Under the pieces are notes generated by a model. The model ran no database searches, was not told the DNA's origin, and saw nothing but the letters and a program-made list of their open reading frames with translations. From Capitulum mitella (Eukaryota; Arthropoda; Thecostraca; Pollicipedomorpha; Pollicipedidae), in assembly GCA_030062745.1 (NCBI GenBank), contig CP099852.1, positions 20,482,266 to 20,546,265 on the forward strand: a DNA stretch of 64,000 nt, in the 5' to 3' direction. A program made the translations under genes and the position numbers. Positions 24,740 through 37,701 of this stretch are shown here, one piece after another (within the stretch, counting starts at the first letter, position 1; every line of letters starts with the position of its first letter).

Positions 24740-27700
24740 ATATATCTGTGGGAGAATGTATCAGTCTCAATGTGTTGTCTATCGAGTCAGCTTTTGTTGT
24801 ACCAGCATCAGTGATGCCACGAGACATTCAAACAAATAAGACCCGTTCCTAGATCAACAGTTTTGTCAACAACGTTCTTGGGATTCAGTGATCAGTATCT
24901 CAATGCGGGTTTATTTTTAAAGGTCGTGCCCCTGAACACACTGCGTCCTCCAGTTCATTCCAGCTGGTGAGTATAAGTGGCAAGACGATCGCGTAACGCG
25001 ATTCGAAGACAGAGACTTTCCAGAAAGCAGTGGAAAATGTGAACTGAATATGAATTTTTCAGGATGTGCCTGGTTTTAAACTGTTGTCATACATTTGCAA
25101 AGAAATATCTTAGGGAATTTGTTTTAGAAGTATGTCAAGAGTTGTGTCAGACTCGTGAGGATCGAGCTAAAGTCCCATTAAATGCATTTCATGGGTTTGG
25201 AACAGCCGAAAAAGGATATTGAGTAAACTGGTATGTACTGTTGAAAGTTTCAACGTTAATATTTCGCATAGATTCTGTAGATAACGCCGGATTTCGCATG
25301 GCATTACACCGTCATGTTTTATGTGCCGTAATTCTTAGACTGTAATAACAATGTCATGGGCTACAGCTTGCAGGAGCTGACTATGCCCCTGCGTATGAGT
25401 GCGCGGCACTTTGCCTGGATGCGATTGATATCAAATCATCAAACTCGAGCTAAAGTTTTGATACTGCCTATCAGCTAAGTCTGTACAACAACTGTGCCAT
25501 TTGCTGAAAAACCTTCCATACAGCGCATCACGAGCTACCAGAATAAGTCATTCGGAATCGAATAAAAAGATTGTTTTGTTTTCTATCTCTTCTCAAAATC
25601 ACAATGAATCCCCTATTTGACATGAATCAGAATTTCTTTATTTGAACCTATTTCGGTGAATTAATTAGAATGGACCTATTTCATAGCAGTCGATCATCAT
25701 CATAATCAGAATAACTTTTTTTGGGCCAAGAATCAGAATCGAATATGTTCTCAAAGTTGTTACGAATCGACTCCCTGAATCGATTCCCAAGTGCTGGTTC
25801 ATTTGAATTCGCGCATAATTTGCAGTGCGATGAGCCTAATTTTATTTGGTACTTCAATGTTATGCAGTCTGGCTAACCAGTTTTGATCGAACCATCCCGA
25901 CTGGCATGACGTGGGGCATTTTCCTTCCATTTTCTACTACACTTTTGAACACATTTCGTGTAAAAGTTTGTGTTTGGGACCATTGGTTAACGTAGGTAAG
26001 CTCACAACAGATGTAGAAAAGTAAGAACGATGACGGTAAATTGTCTGCTTCGATGCCACTGAAGTGTCACACTACGCCCAGACACACAAGGCTGCATGGC
26101 GATTATTCTCGTGTTGTTAATCATACCAAAAGTCCTACTACCACATTAAATAATTTCAGACGTTTTAATGGGAACGCAAGGCAAAAACGTATTTAAATAC
26201 TGTTCTTGATAAATGAACAGCGATACACATGACAGTTTCGCTCGGTAGAGATTAGAGATGCGCCTAAAAGTATGGGGTTGTTGTCACCATTTAGGAGCGC
26301 AAGCTGTCCTGCATAAGTGCACGAAAGGACAACGCTATGAATAATTTAGGAAGTTTTGACTTCCAGAAATTTTGCGCTCGGGACAAAAAGGTGCAAAGAT
26401 TATAACCGACAAGGAAAGTCATTCGGATGTTATTTGCAAGGCCACGTGGAGTGACACAGCAACGGCTGGATAAACTTATCGATTCTGGGTGCATTTCTGC
26501 GTTGTTATTCTGATCTCCTCTCACAAGGCTGGGAAGAATGATAGTCACTTTGTCAGTTGCTCCCACATTGCTGTAATGATCATAAGACTGTATACATGAC
26601 TGGATGCACATAAACAAGCTCGAAATCCCTCTGGTCCCACCGAAAGGAAAGGCGTTGTTATGCTATTATAGCATGTCCGCATGTCAGGGTAACATTGTTT
26701 TAGACCATGGGCCTCACAAGACGTAACATATCGAAAGGATAAACCGAGGAATGACAGTTTACAGGCCAGACAGACACCAGATTTACCCAATGAAAGGGAG
26801 ATTTCAACGCCTTTTGGACTTAACGCGCAGTAAGTAAGTTTTAAAGCATGCTTTACCAGCCCTATCTTCGCTATTGCTTAGCATTGCACAATCCTTCAAT
26901 AAATACCACATAATGTCATGAATGAAACTATCATCCCAGAAAAAGGCCAAGGATCACAAGGAAAAATGTGGCAGCACGCTACTTACCTGCGTATTTAAGT
27001 GGCCATTATGCACCCGACGACTTGAAATAAGACACTGAGCACGGTTTTTCCCTGACTTCAAAGCCAACCTCTGGTCTATTGAGCCCTAAGATGTTTCCAG
27101 TCCCTCTTCCTTTGAAAAAGATAACTTTGCTGTTCCCTTTCGTGAGACGTCCCGGCGAGCAAACACACCGCTGACTTATTGCAGGAACGCGCCCTCCGAT
27201 GACCATAAGGTTTTGTTTAAACCGCAAATAATGAGCAAAAATACGGGGCGTCCCGCTGTTTGCACTAAATGAATGCAACCACCTAGTTATTCACGCATAC
27301 AAAAAGTCTCGTCGAGACTGAACTCATAAGTCATCAGACTGTCATAAGTGCAACTGTCCATAGTTTATTGATCTTTGGGTTCTGAGTGTGAATCGTAATA
27401 TTTAATGGTTGCATTATTCCAAGCAACAACACATGAATCGCTTATAGCTAGCTCCATTGCCTGACTCTAACTGATTAGGAAGAATCGGTGTGTCCGCTAC
27501 GGAAGAACACACACATCGTAGCAAATTATTTCAACGTGAATGATACCAATTGGCGATGGGGCAGCACTCCCTCTGTCACTTGTGGCGGGTGATGTGTGCT
27601 ATTCGAATGCCTTAATAAGCAAGAAAGGAAATTTTTGTAGCTCCTCATTCGTGGTAAGCACCCATTTCCAGCACCACCCACTCTATTGAAAATAAAACGC

Positions 27701-27970
27701 CACATGGATATTGTGCTGACTGCCAACAAAGGCAGACATGTCGCTGAACAACAAAGCACACTTTGGGCGCTATTTTGTTTGATAAGACGGCACCGCCTTC
27801 GCGTATGAGGCATCGACACGAAGAAGCAATTTGTACGCAAGTCCCGACAAAGATGTCATGTCAGTGCTTTTGTATTTTATGATGTCCAGTCATTGGTCCA
27901 AGTATGATCCAGCCATGAGGTGAAATGGCAACAGGTCGGCATCGACTGTTGCCATTTAGTCCCTGGCCTT
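24740..27970. other. Non-coding stretch
   Basis: AT-rich sequence with short random open frames. I see no exon, RNA gene or repeat boundary. Confidence 0.55.
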
Positions 27971-27979
27971 CAGCTTTAC

Positions 27980-28200
27980 CTGCGTTGCCGCCTGACCGCC
28001 TGAACGTCAATCAGTTCAGCCCGCTGCTGCGATGTTCTCCCGAACGACATACGCACCGCGGCCACCCCTCTCGCCGACGCAGCGAGGGCTTCCTTCAGCC
28101 TCCACCTTCGCCCCCCACATCGGTATTCAGTCGGACGGTCTCGACACAAGTCCCTCTGGTATGCGGATTTCACGAGCACCGTCCCGGGCCTTGACACAGC
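27980..28200 (-). CDS. Candidate exon, unknown product
   Basis: A GC-rich minus-strand frame (KSAYQRDLCRDRPTEYRCG, then WRLKEALAASARGVAAVR and further residues) ends at a plausible donor, CAACGCAG followed by GTAAAG at 27979. It stands out in composition from its AT-rich neighbourhood. The 5' border is not defined and no family is recognised. Confidence 0.25.
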
Positions 28201-28279
28201 TCGGTTCCACTTGGAAAGTATATGAAAAGAATTTATTACCATGACCAGGATCCTGTATACTTCCGGTTTGCACATGTGC

Positions 28280-30160
28280 TAGCATTCAGAACTTCATTGC
28301 TGTCATGTAACAACAATTACAAGCTCATCCAAGAAACATGACCTCTTTTCCTGCTTGACGTCGTTGTTCAGTGCTGTCTCGGAGTAGATCCCTCCCCAGT
28401 TCTGCCCAGCAAACTGACGTAGGATCATTTACGACTCGTCCGATTTCGTCTGTGTTTTATTCCTGTGCAGGCTGAAGAGGAATTCACACTGAACGGAAAT
28501 TGTAAAAATAAGATAGATAAGCAAAAATGCACTGTTCTGTTAGCAGGCCTGGGTTTATTCTGAGATGGCTCTGACTAGAATTCGGACGCAACGGCTTTTA
28601 CGCCTTGAATTATGTCAACAAGACCAAAATTCCTCAGATCTGAAGGCTCTTGCACCAGAATCACGCCAATGATGACGGATAAAAAAGGACGTCAAAGGTT
28701 TTCAAAACCTTATTTCGTTTTTCGCCACGCGCCACGCGTTGAGAGCTGCATCGCATGGCTGAACCGTTCTATTCGTGAAGTCATCAAAACGTTTTCAAAC
28801 GGAAACGTGAAATGACCGAATTTAATATGGAAAATATGTCGAAATATGGAAGCTTACGAACACCAGACGGGTCAATGTTGTCATAGTAGCATCGTGTTAC
28901 GATGGCGACGCCCTTGGGATGGGAGCAAGGCAGGAGGCGGCGGGAATACAATTTCGTCTTTCGCGTCCGTCACTCACTGACTGTGCTTCCATGGTTAAAA
29001 CAATTCTTCAATCGAAAACAGTTGCTATCCCGCTCTACCCCACCCCGCTTATGCCTCTTGGCTTGTTTACGGCCTTGCGCGGATGATTACGCCTGGCGGC
29101 ACTGTACTGTTGATGACGGGTTGAAGGTCGTGGGGACGGTGGCACTCGTCGGTCAAGATGACATTGGGATCAGTCCAAATGACGACTTTTCAGTCTCAAT
29201 GAGTATTTTTAATAGCGTAACGTATAATAATATCAGCAAACGTCCCACCACTTACTAAACTACTACACCAACGAATATGGCTGGCGATTCCGGGGGATGC
29301 GAGCGTCTGGACCATCCAACATTCGAAGACTTCAACAATAATCCTTGACAATGACTAAAAAGTAACGCTCTGAAATCCAGTGTGGACCCCCTCCCCCAAG
29401 AATATCCGGAGTCCCCAGAAATGCCAATGGCCACCGTTAACACTGCAAATTTCCATGTGCAACCTAGTGCATGGGCATTCGCAGATAAAAATAATTCCTA
29501 TGCTATTTCATACATAGCCACGTAATGTTAGCTTAAGCACGTGATAATATGAATATGCGCCGTACGTATCCAAATGGAAAAATCATTACCACACTTTTCA
29601 CGGGCGGAAAAACGGAGGACCGGGTGCCAGGGACGGCGGATTGCATTTTCGGCTGGGGGGGGGGGGCAAGCTCTATCGGATCAACAGCCGACCTCATTTG
29701 GGTTATCTCCTTCCCCCCTCCCGGCAAAAATAAACTGAATTTCGTTCTTTTTCCTATCGTCCAGTCTTTCGTTAAATAAAATAAACAAGGTTTTTTCCCG
29801 GGTTTCGGCGCCAGCGTACACTTGTGTTGTCTAGAATGCATGGATTTTTCTATTCAGGTCTGTACCCATCACCATTTTTCAGGTCTTTACCCTTGCCCAT
29901 CCATCTACATAATGGCGAATGATGCAAACTTCTGCTTCTTATGTTTGCGTTTACATCACGAATTCAACATTATTATAAAGTACCTTTGTAAACGGTTGAA
30001 AGACAGTTTCCTCCCACAACATTAATTATAACTCGACGCTCGGTAACAAAGCTCTTACAGACCATCACACGAGAACGAAATCATTATCTTAAGCACATGC
30101 CACATCAGCTTTGCCTGTCCCCACACATAATGTAATAATACCAGCAACAAACCTCTGGCA
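28280..30160. other. Non-coding stretch
   Basis: No supported gene. A G run (about 29656-29667) and ordinary AT-rich DNA. Confidence 0.55.
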
Positions 30161-30629
30161 TTATGGACCAGGGGCGTAGCCAGGATTTCGCCTGGGGGTG
30201 GGGGTCAAATTGGATCAAGGGGGGCCTCGAAACCAATGGGAGCCTTCGCCAAGGGCGGATCCAGAATTTCACGAAGGCGGCAGGGGGAGTGATGGAGGCG
30301 AATGGTCAGCGCGGGGCTCCATTTTTTGCCCTTCAGATACTAAAAACTGATGTAATTTTGCTTTTTTACAACATAAAATAACCAAAAAAATTCAAACGCG
30401 TCATCTTATTTGAGAAAATTTTGCGTTCTGTTTGCGAATAAAGTGGACCAAATATGACAAAAAAAGGCGAGATTTTAGGCGGTTCCGTCCCTCCCTTCAT
30501 TTGAAATGTCGTGTCTGTATCTGGTCCAGGGGCCCGTCTGCCCGCATCCTGTAGCTTCTGAATTTTTTATAGTTTAGGTTACGTTAGTTTAGTTTAGTTA
30601 AGTTTAGTTTAGGTCAGCTTACTTTAGGT

Positions 30630-32640
30630 TCCCTCTTGCAGTTACAGGGGCACTTTTGTTGGTCTGGGGCCGTCTGTCGTATCCTCTAGTGGCCGTCTGT
30701 CACAGGACCCTCTAGTGGTCCCAGGTTCCTTTTACAGTTTTACGTGTCCCGCGGGACCTCTCAGGCCCTCCTTTGGCAGTTTCAGGGGCACCTCGGACAG
30801 TCTCTGGGGCCCATCTGGCAGTTTTAGGGACGCTTAAGCCATCTCGGGTTCCCTCCTGTCGTCCCTGGCACGTTTTTGCCATCTAAGGAGCCCCTCAAGC
30901 ACTAAAAAGGACCCTCTATAAGTCTCTCTCTCTGCCGTGACAGGAGCGCCTCTTGCAACTGTCTAAGTCCTTTGGCCATTTCAGGAGCAGTCTGGACATC
31001 TCAAGGTCTGGTAGTTTCAAGGGCCCCTCTAGTCGTCTCAGGGGCCCCTATTGCTAGAGACTTCTCGTTAGCAGTCTCAAAGGTCTCTAGCAGTCTCGGT
31101 GGACCACCTGCGGTCCTGGGTACTTTTCTTATCGTCTCTGGGAAATATTTTTGCCATCTCAAGAGCACTCTGGCAGTTACAAAAGACCTTTTAGCAATTT
31201 CAGGGCCCCTGTGCAGTGTCATGGACCCTGTAATTGTCTCCGGTGGTCCCTATGGCTGTATCAGGGGTCTTCCTCTGTCACATTTGATATATCTGGCAGT
31301 CTTTTAAGGCCCCTCTAGCTGTAACAACTCTAGCCGTTTTGTTGACGCTTCAGGGGCCTCACTGGCAGTCTCAGGGAGACCTCGCCTGTGCCAGGAACCC
31401 GCTTATTACACTCGGTGGCCCTCTGGCCGTCCAGCGCCCCATCAAAACCAAATACCGTCTCAAAGACCCTCTAATCGTCATTGTCCCGCAGGGGTCCTGC
31501 GACCTTTTTGGCGGTCTCAGGGGTCATCTGCGGTGTACAGACCCATCTTACCGTCTCAGAAACCACCTGACCTTCCCGGGGGTCCCTGACAGCATCAAGA
31601 ATCCCCAAGGTTTCAAAAAGGCCCGTGTAGACCATTTGTGGCTCCTCTCGAGGTTGAATAGGTCACCAACGGATCCCCGTTCAGGGGACCCCTCTGGCTG
31701 GCCAGGGTCTCCTTATGCCGTGCCAGGCACCATCTAAAGGTCTTTCCGTCTCAAGTGCCTCTCTGGCAGTTGTAGCGGTCTCGTGGACCTTTTGCCATGT
31801 TGGGGCACCTTGCAGTCCCAGGGGCCCTCGAAGAGTTTCAAGGACCCCTTTTCTATCTTAGGGGCCATCTTACCGCTTCAGGGTCTCATTAACCCTCCCG
31901 GAGGCCCTCTGACTACATCAAGAACCTTCAGCTTTTCATGGGCGCCGAATGACCCTGCAGTCGGTGCGCCCCTAAGCCCCAATAACCAACCAACCAACTT
32001 CAGCTTTTCACTCACAGGGGCCCCCTAGGGACTCAGTCCTCATCTTGGCCGTATCAGGGGCCCTATGAGGCATCTGGCGGTCTCGGAAACCGCCGTTTTG
32101 GGACCCTGTTGTGGTCTCAGAGGCCCTTTGGGAGCTTTAGCGGCCCTCTATGTGTCTCAGAGGTCATCTAGCCCTCCAGAGCACATCTAGCCAATCACCC
32201 CTATTGTTTCTCCTTTGGATCCGCGCCTGGCCCTCGTAATCAGTGGGGCCCTATGTGGTTAAAATTACTGTCGATTTGTAAAGGTGCCTCGCTGAAGTGT
32301 AAGCGAAGCCCACGCTCACCTGTAAAGGCGTTCCTGCCGACCTGGCGGGTGCCTCTTACGGGTCGGCAGGGGCATCTTTACAGGAAAACAAGGGCTCCTG
32401 AATGATCGTTTAGGGGCCCCTGCTGGTCAGGGCGCCACTGCCTGTCTGTAGAGGGCATCCTATCTGTTTGTAAAGGGCCCTGTCGACCTCTGGAGGCAGA
32501 GGCAGGGGCCTTCTTACAGACAGAAAGGAGGTCCCTTCAGAGGGTGGCAGGGGCTTTTTATGGGTCGACAGGGGGACAAACAGTGAACCTCCCCAGACAA
32601 GCAGTGAACTTCCCTACAAGCTAGCAAGGGCCCCTAAACG
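30630..32640 (+). repeat. Degenerate GGGGCCCCT / CAGTCTCAGGGG repeat field
   Basis: Variants of CTCTGGCAGTCTCAGGGGCC recur every ~25-35 bases for 2 kb, heavily diverged and with no fixed period. A shorter field of the same type lies at 50270-50620. Long frames here (for example 30972-31737) follow from the repeat composition and are not genes. Confidence 0.75.
31926..32010 (+). mobile_element. 59-bp retroposed fragment with 13-bp target-site duplication, copy 2
   Basis: The insert 31939-31997 has the same sequence as the insert at 6434-6489 with a slightly longer AACC tail. It is bracketed by the exact 13-bp repeat CTTCAGCTTTTCA (31926-31938 and 31998-32010). The differing duplications at the two sites prove independent insertion of the same short unit. 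Confidence 0.88.
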
Positions 32641-32944
32641 CTCATTCGGACCACGTGCCTCTCTTCATAGCACAAAGCCTTGTATATTTGGGTACGTTTT
32701 CTTTCGATTCGTAAGTCTTCTTTAATGCCTGAAATATTCTTATCTTGCTTTAATTGTCTGTTTCGGACAGCGTAAGACGTCCAACGTGTGCCTCACGCTT
32801 CACCTCACTCCTCACGCCTCACACAAAGAACTGAAGCCTTCGGCCCCAGGGGGGCCCGCTCGGCCGCCAGGTGGCCCCGCTTGGTCTCCAGCGGGGAGAT
32901 AGGGCTCCTTTGCCCCCCTTGGCTACGCCACTGTAATGGACGGA

Positions 32945-34900
32945 ACCATCTTGCCAGAGTGCCCAAGGGATTAACAATCAGTTCCATGGCCAACATCCTT
33001 ACGCATGGTATACAAAAAAGAATCTTAATGTTACCTTTCCAAAAAGTGGGGGTCCATGGTTCCGCCCTCCGTCCTGCCCCCTGTTCTTACGCACATGTAT
33101 TAATGTCTACAAAAAAACGGTTCTATTTCTCTCTATTGACGTCACGTTTGGTACAAAAGGCTGCCGCGTACACTTCTGCTGATGACGCTCATCGCCAGAA
33201 TCGTCGCGTCTTGTAATGGGTGCCGGGTCTCATCAAGTTTAATGACTACCATATCTGAAAAACTTTCGGATTTGTACTAAATTTCGTGAAAACTGTTATC
33301 GTCTGTTGCCGATTCTCGCACAATGATTTTTTTTTTTTTAATAGTGTAAGATTGATTATTTACGATTTTGCTTGATGCAGTGACCGAAATTTCTGGGGGG
33401 GGGCAAATGCATAGTTTTGCCCCCCAGCCTGACGGCTGGGGGGGCGACCGCCCCTCCTGCCCCCCCCCTTTTCCGCCGTCGCTGCCGGGTGCACACCACC
33501 CACTTTTTGGGAAATTTCACATCATCTCCGGGGGAACGAATGTCTTTGCCCCGCTCACTTTTTCGGATGCCTTGCAACTTTCCAAATATCCCACCTGGAA
33601 GATCTAGGACACCCCACTCCATTTTCAACCTGGGCTTCGTCTGCGGCGCTCACGGTCTCGTGATCTCCGCTACAAATCCTCCTCAAGTTTGTTTCAAAAA
33701 GGAAACTCACCATTTTAACTGCAAACATCACCCCCTTCTGATATGTTAAAAGTTCTCTGGTTACAAGGATGAGTACGAGGTTCTTCGACGGTTCCGATTG
33801 CATTTAAATCGTGCTGGAATTTGACGCCACCAATACAGATCCTGAGCCGTTAGTACGCTGTAAACTGCCAAAATTTCACTGCAATGGAAGAGAGGTAAAA
33901 GAAGTTGACGTTCATTTTTCGCTCACTTTTTCCGAGTTACGTAGAAAAATCTATGGCAATGGTGAAAGACGATTACGTAGATTCAGAGAAAAATGAGGAA
34001 GTGACATTCTTGTTGTGGTGCAAGCCCCCTATAGACTCTGATTCATGCATTAATTCATACTTATATTGATACATTCATTGTAGAATACTACACTCGGAAT
34101 CATCAACAGATTTACAGAATGGAAAAGCTTTGGACTCGGAATTGCACTGGAGCTATATCATATTTGACTTAGGCCCAGACTCAAACGAAGTCCACTGAGA
34201 GACGTACCTGGCCTAGCAATACGCTCATAAATTACACCAATATTCAGACTTAACAAACCCAGAGCGAACAAAAAAACATGCAAGATAGTTTGAACCGCGT
34301 TGGTATCTGACCACGCATTTACCTTATAATCGCCATCGACTTAAGTAGATCTGAGACTTGAAATAGTTCTTAGTCTGAAAAAATGGACTGCTTTGTTCAG
34401 AAAAGGGACAACAAGGCATACAATATCGTATGAACCACAATGACATTGTACCGCAAGTGTACTAAGACTTCAAGGTAAGATTGCACTTCACATAACCTCG
34501 AATCTTCAGTTTTTACTGTGGTTATGCCAGGTCAAAAAGGAAATGAGCCCAGCTGGGGACACAAAAGCATCATGCATGAAAAGGAGAGACAAGGTCGTTT
34601 ATTTTTGCACGATATCCCGACCAAAAACTCGGCGTTCTTAAGTGAGTCAAGTATCATGTCTCACGTTGCCAGCGCGTCGCGCCGGTGTACGGTCGCGGCG
34701 CCGGCACTCCCCATCCCTCCCTGTCCACCACCGGTAGCCTCTTGTGGGTGTTTGCGAACGATTACCTGAGAATTTGAGAGCGCGAGTATTGAGTGCGTCA
34801 CCCACTGGACGAACTGCTCACGGACTTTCAGTACCTGCCGCGAACTGCATGGATTCCGAACGGATTGGTGCGGGGAATCGGACCTGCTTCAGCAAGGATG
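32945..34900. other. Non-coding stretch
   Basis: No supported gene. A C/G-run segment with self-complementary parts lies at 33390-33480. A 61-codon frame at 33811-33996 has no recognisable motif. Confidence 0.5.
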
Positions 34901-35090
34901 TGAATAGACACCTCCACCAGTCAACCGCCTTCCATCATTCATCATGCACGGTCCGTTCAGAGCTCCGATTCATCGAGATCTGCTACGTCTGATTGTCCTC
35001 CCCGCCGCCATCAACGCCCTGGTAGTGGCTGCTACGCCTGCGGCTCCACTGCCGGCTCTTTTCCAGCGGTCAGCCCGTACCACGGGCTGC

Positions 35091-35126
35091 TCAAGGTCAG
35101 CTCAAGGTCAGTCCGCCTGACCTTGA
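35091..35126. promoter_or_regulatory. Three TCAAGGTCA motifs in the LINE 5' region
   Basis: Perfect TCAAGGTCA at 35091-35099 and 35102-35110 and its inverse TGACCTTGA at 35118-35126 occur within 36 bases, followed by GGCCTTGACC. This matches the extended nuclear-receptor half-site. A role in LINE transcription is inference. Confidence 0.35.
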
Positions 35127-35343
35127 GCCTGGCCTTGACCGTGCGTCAGCTGATGGCGTGGCTTGCCACGGTCAGCCGCGCCGGGCGGCCAACCGGCGGA
35201 CTCCGGCGGCCGCCGGCGCCGGACGAGGCGCGGCAGGCGCGCGCCCGGGGCACGTCACCAGGGGAGCAGAGGCGGCCACCGCTGGAGCGGTCACCAGCTA
35301 CTGCTGGATCTAGCCTATCTGTCGGACTTCGAACATTCAGGCC

Positions 35344-35958
35344 ATGAAGCCAAATCTGCTCGAACTATTTGATGAGCTTCACCGCCGAAGCTACCATCTG
35401 ATGGCACTCTGCGAGATGTGGCTCAAACCGTCTACGACGAGCCGCCTACTGATCCTGCCTGGTTACCGCCTCTACCGTGCCGGACGACCTGACAGACGCG
35501 GTTGCGGCGAGGTGGCACTGGCTGCCAGGGACAGCATCGGCGTTTCCCGCCTCAGGGTCACCTCGGAAGCGAAGCCAAACAGCAAGCTCGAGACCTTGTG
35601 GGTTTTAGTGAGGCCTGATAGCAGACGTCAGTTTATCCTGGGCACAGTGTACCGTCCCCCGAGGCGCAATGTGACGGATCTCGAGGCCGACTTCTCTTAT
35701 CTAGAAGCCCAGCATCAGCGTTTACTCGTTTATCCTTTGACAAAAATTCTAATGTGCAGTGACTTGAACTGTGATTTTTTAAAGCTAGTCTGTGATCCTG
35801 CCAAAAAGATGCTGTGTAACTTTCTGAGAGACACGGAGACACTGTTCCATTTTGTTCCGTCCTGTACGTACTCTAACGGTTCACTGTTGGATATTATCAT
35901 GACGAATTGTCGTCGCTTTGTTAAACGCTGTGGTAACGTTTTTTTTTTGTCATTTTAG
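35344..35958 (+). pseudogene. LINE apurinic-type endonuclease fragment
   Basis: The frame starts MKPNLLELFDEL and shows the usual order of the exonuclease-endonuclease-phosphatase fold in LINEs: LMALCEMWL (catalytic Glu region), LPGYRLYRAGRPDRRG, a GTVYRPP block, CSDLNCDF (the DxN region) and SLLDIIMTN (the S-x-x-D-x-I region). The usual glycine-rich GGVAL is changed to GEVAL. It runs into a T-tract and a stop at 35956-35958, and the frame changes thereafter. Confidence 0.8.
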
Positions 35959-36659
35959 CCCACAGAAATTTGCACGTGTATACATAGACATGCCTCAGTT
36001 TCGTCCACCGCAGCGCACTGCCAAATCTCGCCACCTTCGCCGCATCGATGTAACCGCCTTTCATTATGATCTCTTATGTGGGGACTGGCATCTGGTGTTT
36101 TCTCTCCGACGGTCACACTCAAATGGAACAGGTTCCTTGACACGTTTTTACCTATCATGAATGCTCATGCTCCTGTGCGGACGATGCGAATAAGGAATGC
36201 CTGTGCTCTAGCGGGCAGTGATGAGACCAAAGTGATCATGTCTCGTCGCCGCGAGCCGCTGGCGGTACTTGGTCACGGGTCGACCGGGTATAAAATCCCA
36301 CACAGAGCGGTACGTTTCGCTGTCAGGCGTGACACCTGTCTTGACATCCAGCGACGGGTGCGAGAGGAAGGGCGAGGCTCCATGTGGAAGGCGATTCGAT
36401 CCGCCGTTGGCGGCGGGAAGGCCGACCGAAAGCAGCCCGTAGTGACATCGGACCAATTAAACTCATTTTTTATTGGCGTGGGGACGCGCGTGGCCAGTGA
36501 GGTGAGGGTCATGGGCGAAACGCCGGGCTTGCCTTGCCGACTGACACGTGTTGGCGCCTGCGCGCTTGGCCTGGCGCCCCTGACGCTGTCTGAACTGCGG
36601 GCAATCGTACTTGGCATGTATGGGTCTGTTGCCTGCGGCGAGGATAGTGGCAGTACCGC

Positions 36660-37701
36660 ATGATCCGTGTGTCTTTTGATGCAATCAGCGCGGTGCTCCT
36701 GCATTTGAGCAATTCCAGTACCTCCCTCTCTGATGTTCCAGATTCCCGGAAATATTCCCTCGTTTACCCCATCTTTAAATCCGGGGATCCTACTAACCCA
36801 TCCTACTTCCGACCGATTTCCATCGTTCCTGTCATTGCTAAGATTGTAGAGCGGGCCGTCCATGTACAGCTCTACAGTTACCTGTCTCAGAACCACCTCC
36901 TTTCCCCAACTCAGCACGATTCCGTCCTCAACACGCAGGATTCCTTGTCACTCGACGGAAACCGCACTGATATCCATTTCCGACCAAATCCTTTCAGCCA
37001 TCGACCGTGGGGAGATGCCCTTACTTTGCCTACTGGATTTGAGCAAATGTTTTGATGTGATAGACCACGCTAAATTCTTGACCAAATTGCAATTTCAAGG
37101 AATCGATATTTCTTGGCATTCGGTGTACCTCCGTAATCACACCCAGAGTGTCAGCCTCACCGACGCTCAGGGAAACCCTAAAATATCTGCCGTGCTCCCC
37201 AGCAGCATCGCAGTTTTCCCGGGCTCCGCTCTCGGCCCACTGCTCTACTGCGTCTTCGCAAACGACCTGTTTGTTGCTGAGGGCGCAGTAGTCGTCTAGT
37301 ATGCCGACGACACTCAAATTTTGGTTAGTGGTGGAAAGTCTGAATTCCAAAACGTCGTTGCTACGATGGAACAGGTCCTGGCTTCTCTTGATATTTGGTT
37401 TCGAGCAAACGGTCTAAAAGTAATTGCCAGCAAGACTCAGTTGATGCTGTCGGGCAGTACACAGAATCTGCGCAACTCCCCTCATTTCACGGTAAAATTT
37501 CACCAATCTGGGACTAACTTTTGGTTACTTTTTCAACTGGGACTCTCACATTATCGCCGTTACCAGGCGCTGTTTCGGAATTCTAAGTGGCCTATCACAT
37601 GTAAGGAGTTACCTACCGCCGTCCATTATCTCCGCTCTGGTCAATGTTCTGTTTCTCTCGCAGATCCGATACTGTATCTCGGTGTATGGCAATGGTACTA
37701 A
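36660..37701 (+). pseudogene. LINE reverse transcriptase, frameshifted with stop before YADD
   Basis: The first piece contains YSLVYPIFKSGDPTNPSYFR and PISIVPVIAKIVERAV. Near 36930 the frame shifts and the second piece carries LLCLLDLSKCFDVIDH (motif A) and PGSALGPLLYCVFANDL (motif B). A TAG at 37297-37299 comes immediately before TATGCCGACGAC, the YADD motif, and reading continues with TQILVSGGKS and KVIASKTQLM. A weaker C-terminal region extends to about 38060. Frameshift plus stop make it non-functional. Confidence 0.88.

Larger units (their letters stand above)
30161..32941 (+). mobile_element. hAT-like non-autonomous element, 2.76 kb
   Basis: The left end CAGGGGCGTAGCCAGG (from 30169) and right end CTTGGCTACGCCACTG (to 32933) are inverted repeats matching at 14 of 16 positions. 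Flanking octamers TTATGGAC (30161-30168) and TAATGGAC (32934-32941) match at 7 of 8, the hAT-type duplication length. The interior has no transposase. It holds a TTTAGTTTAGG-like tract near 30.57-30.62 kb and a long degenerate repeat field. A 59-bp retroposed fragment is inserted at 31939. Confidence 0.75.

Noticed and set aside
30972..32028. Three successive plus-strand frames of 81-132 codons
   Set aside because: They lie inside the degenerate GGGGCCCC repeat field of a hAT-like element and share no motif.
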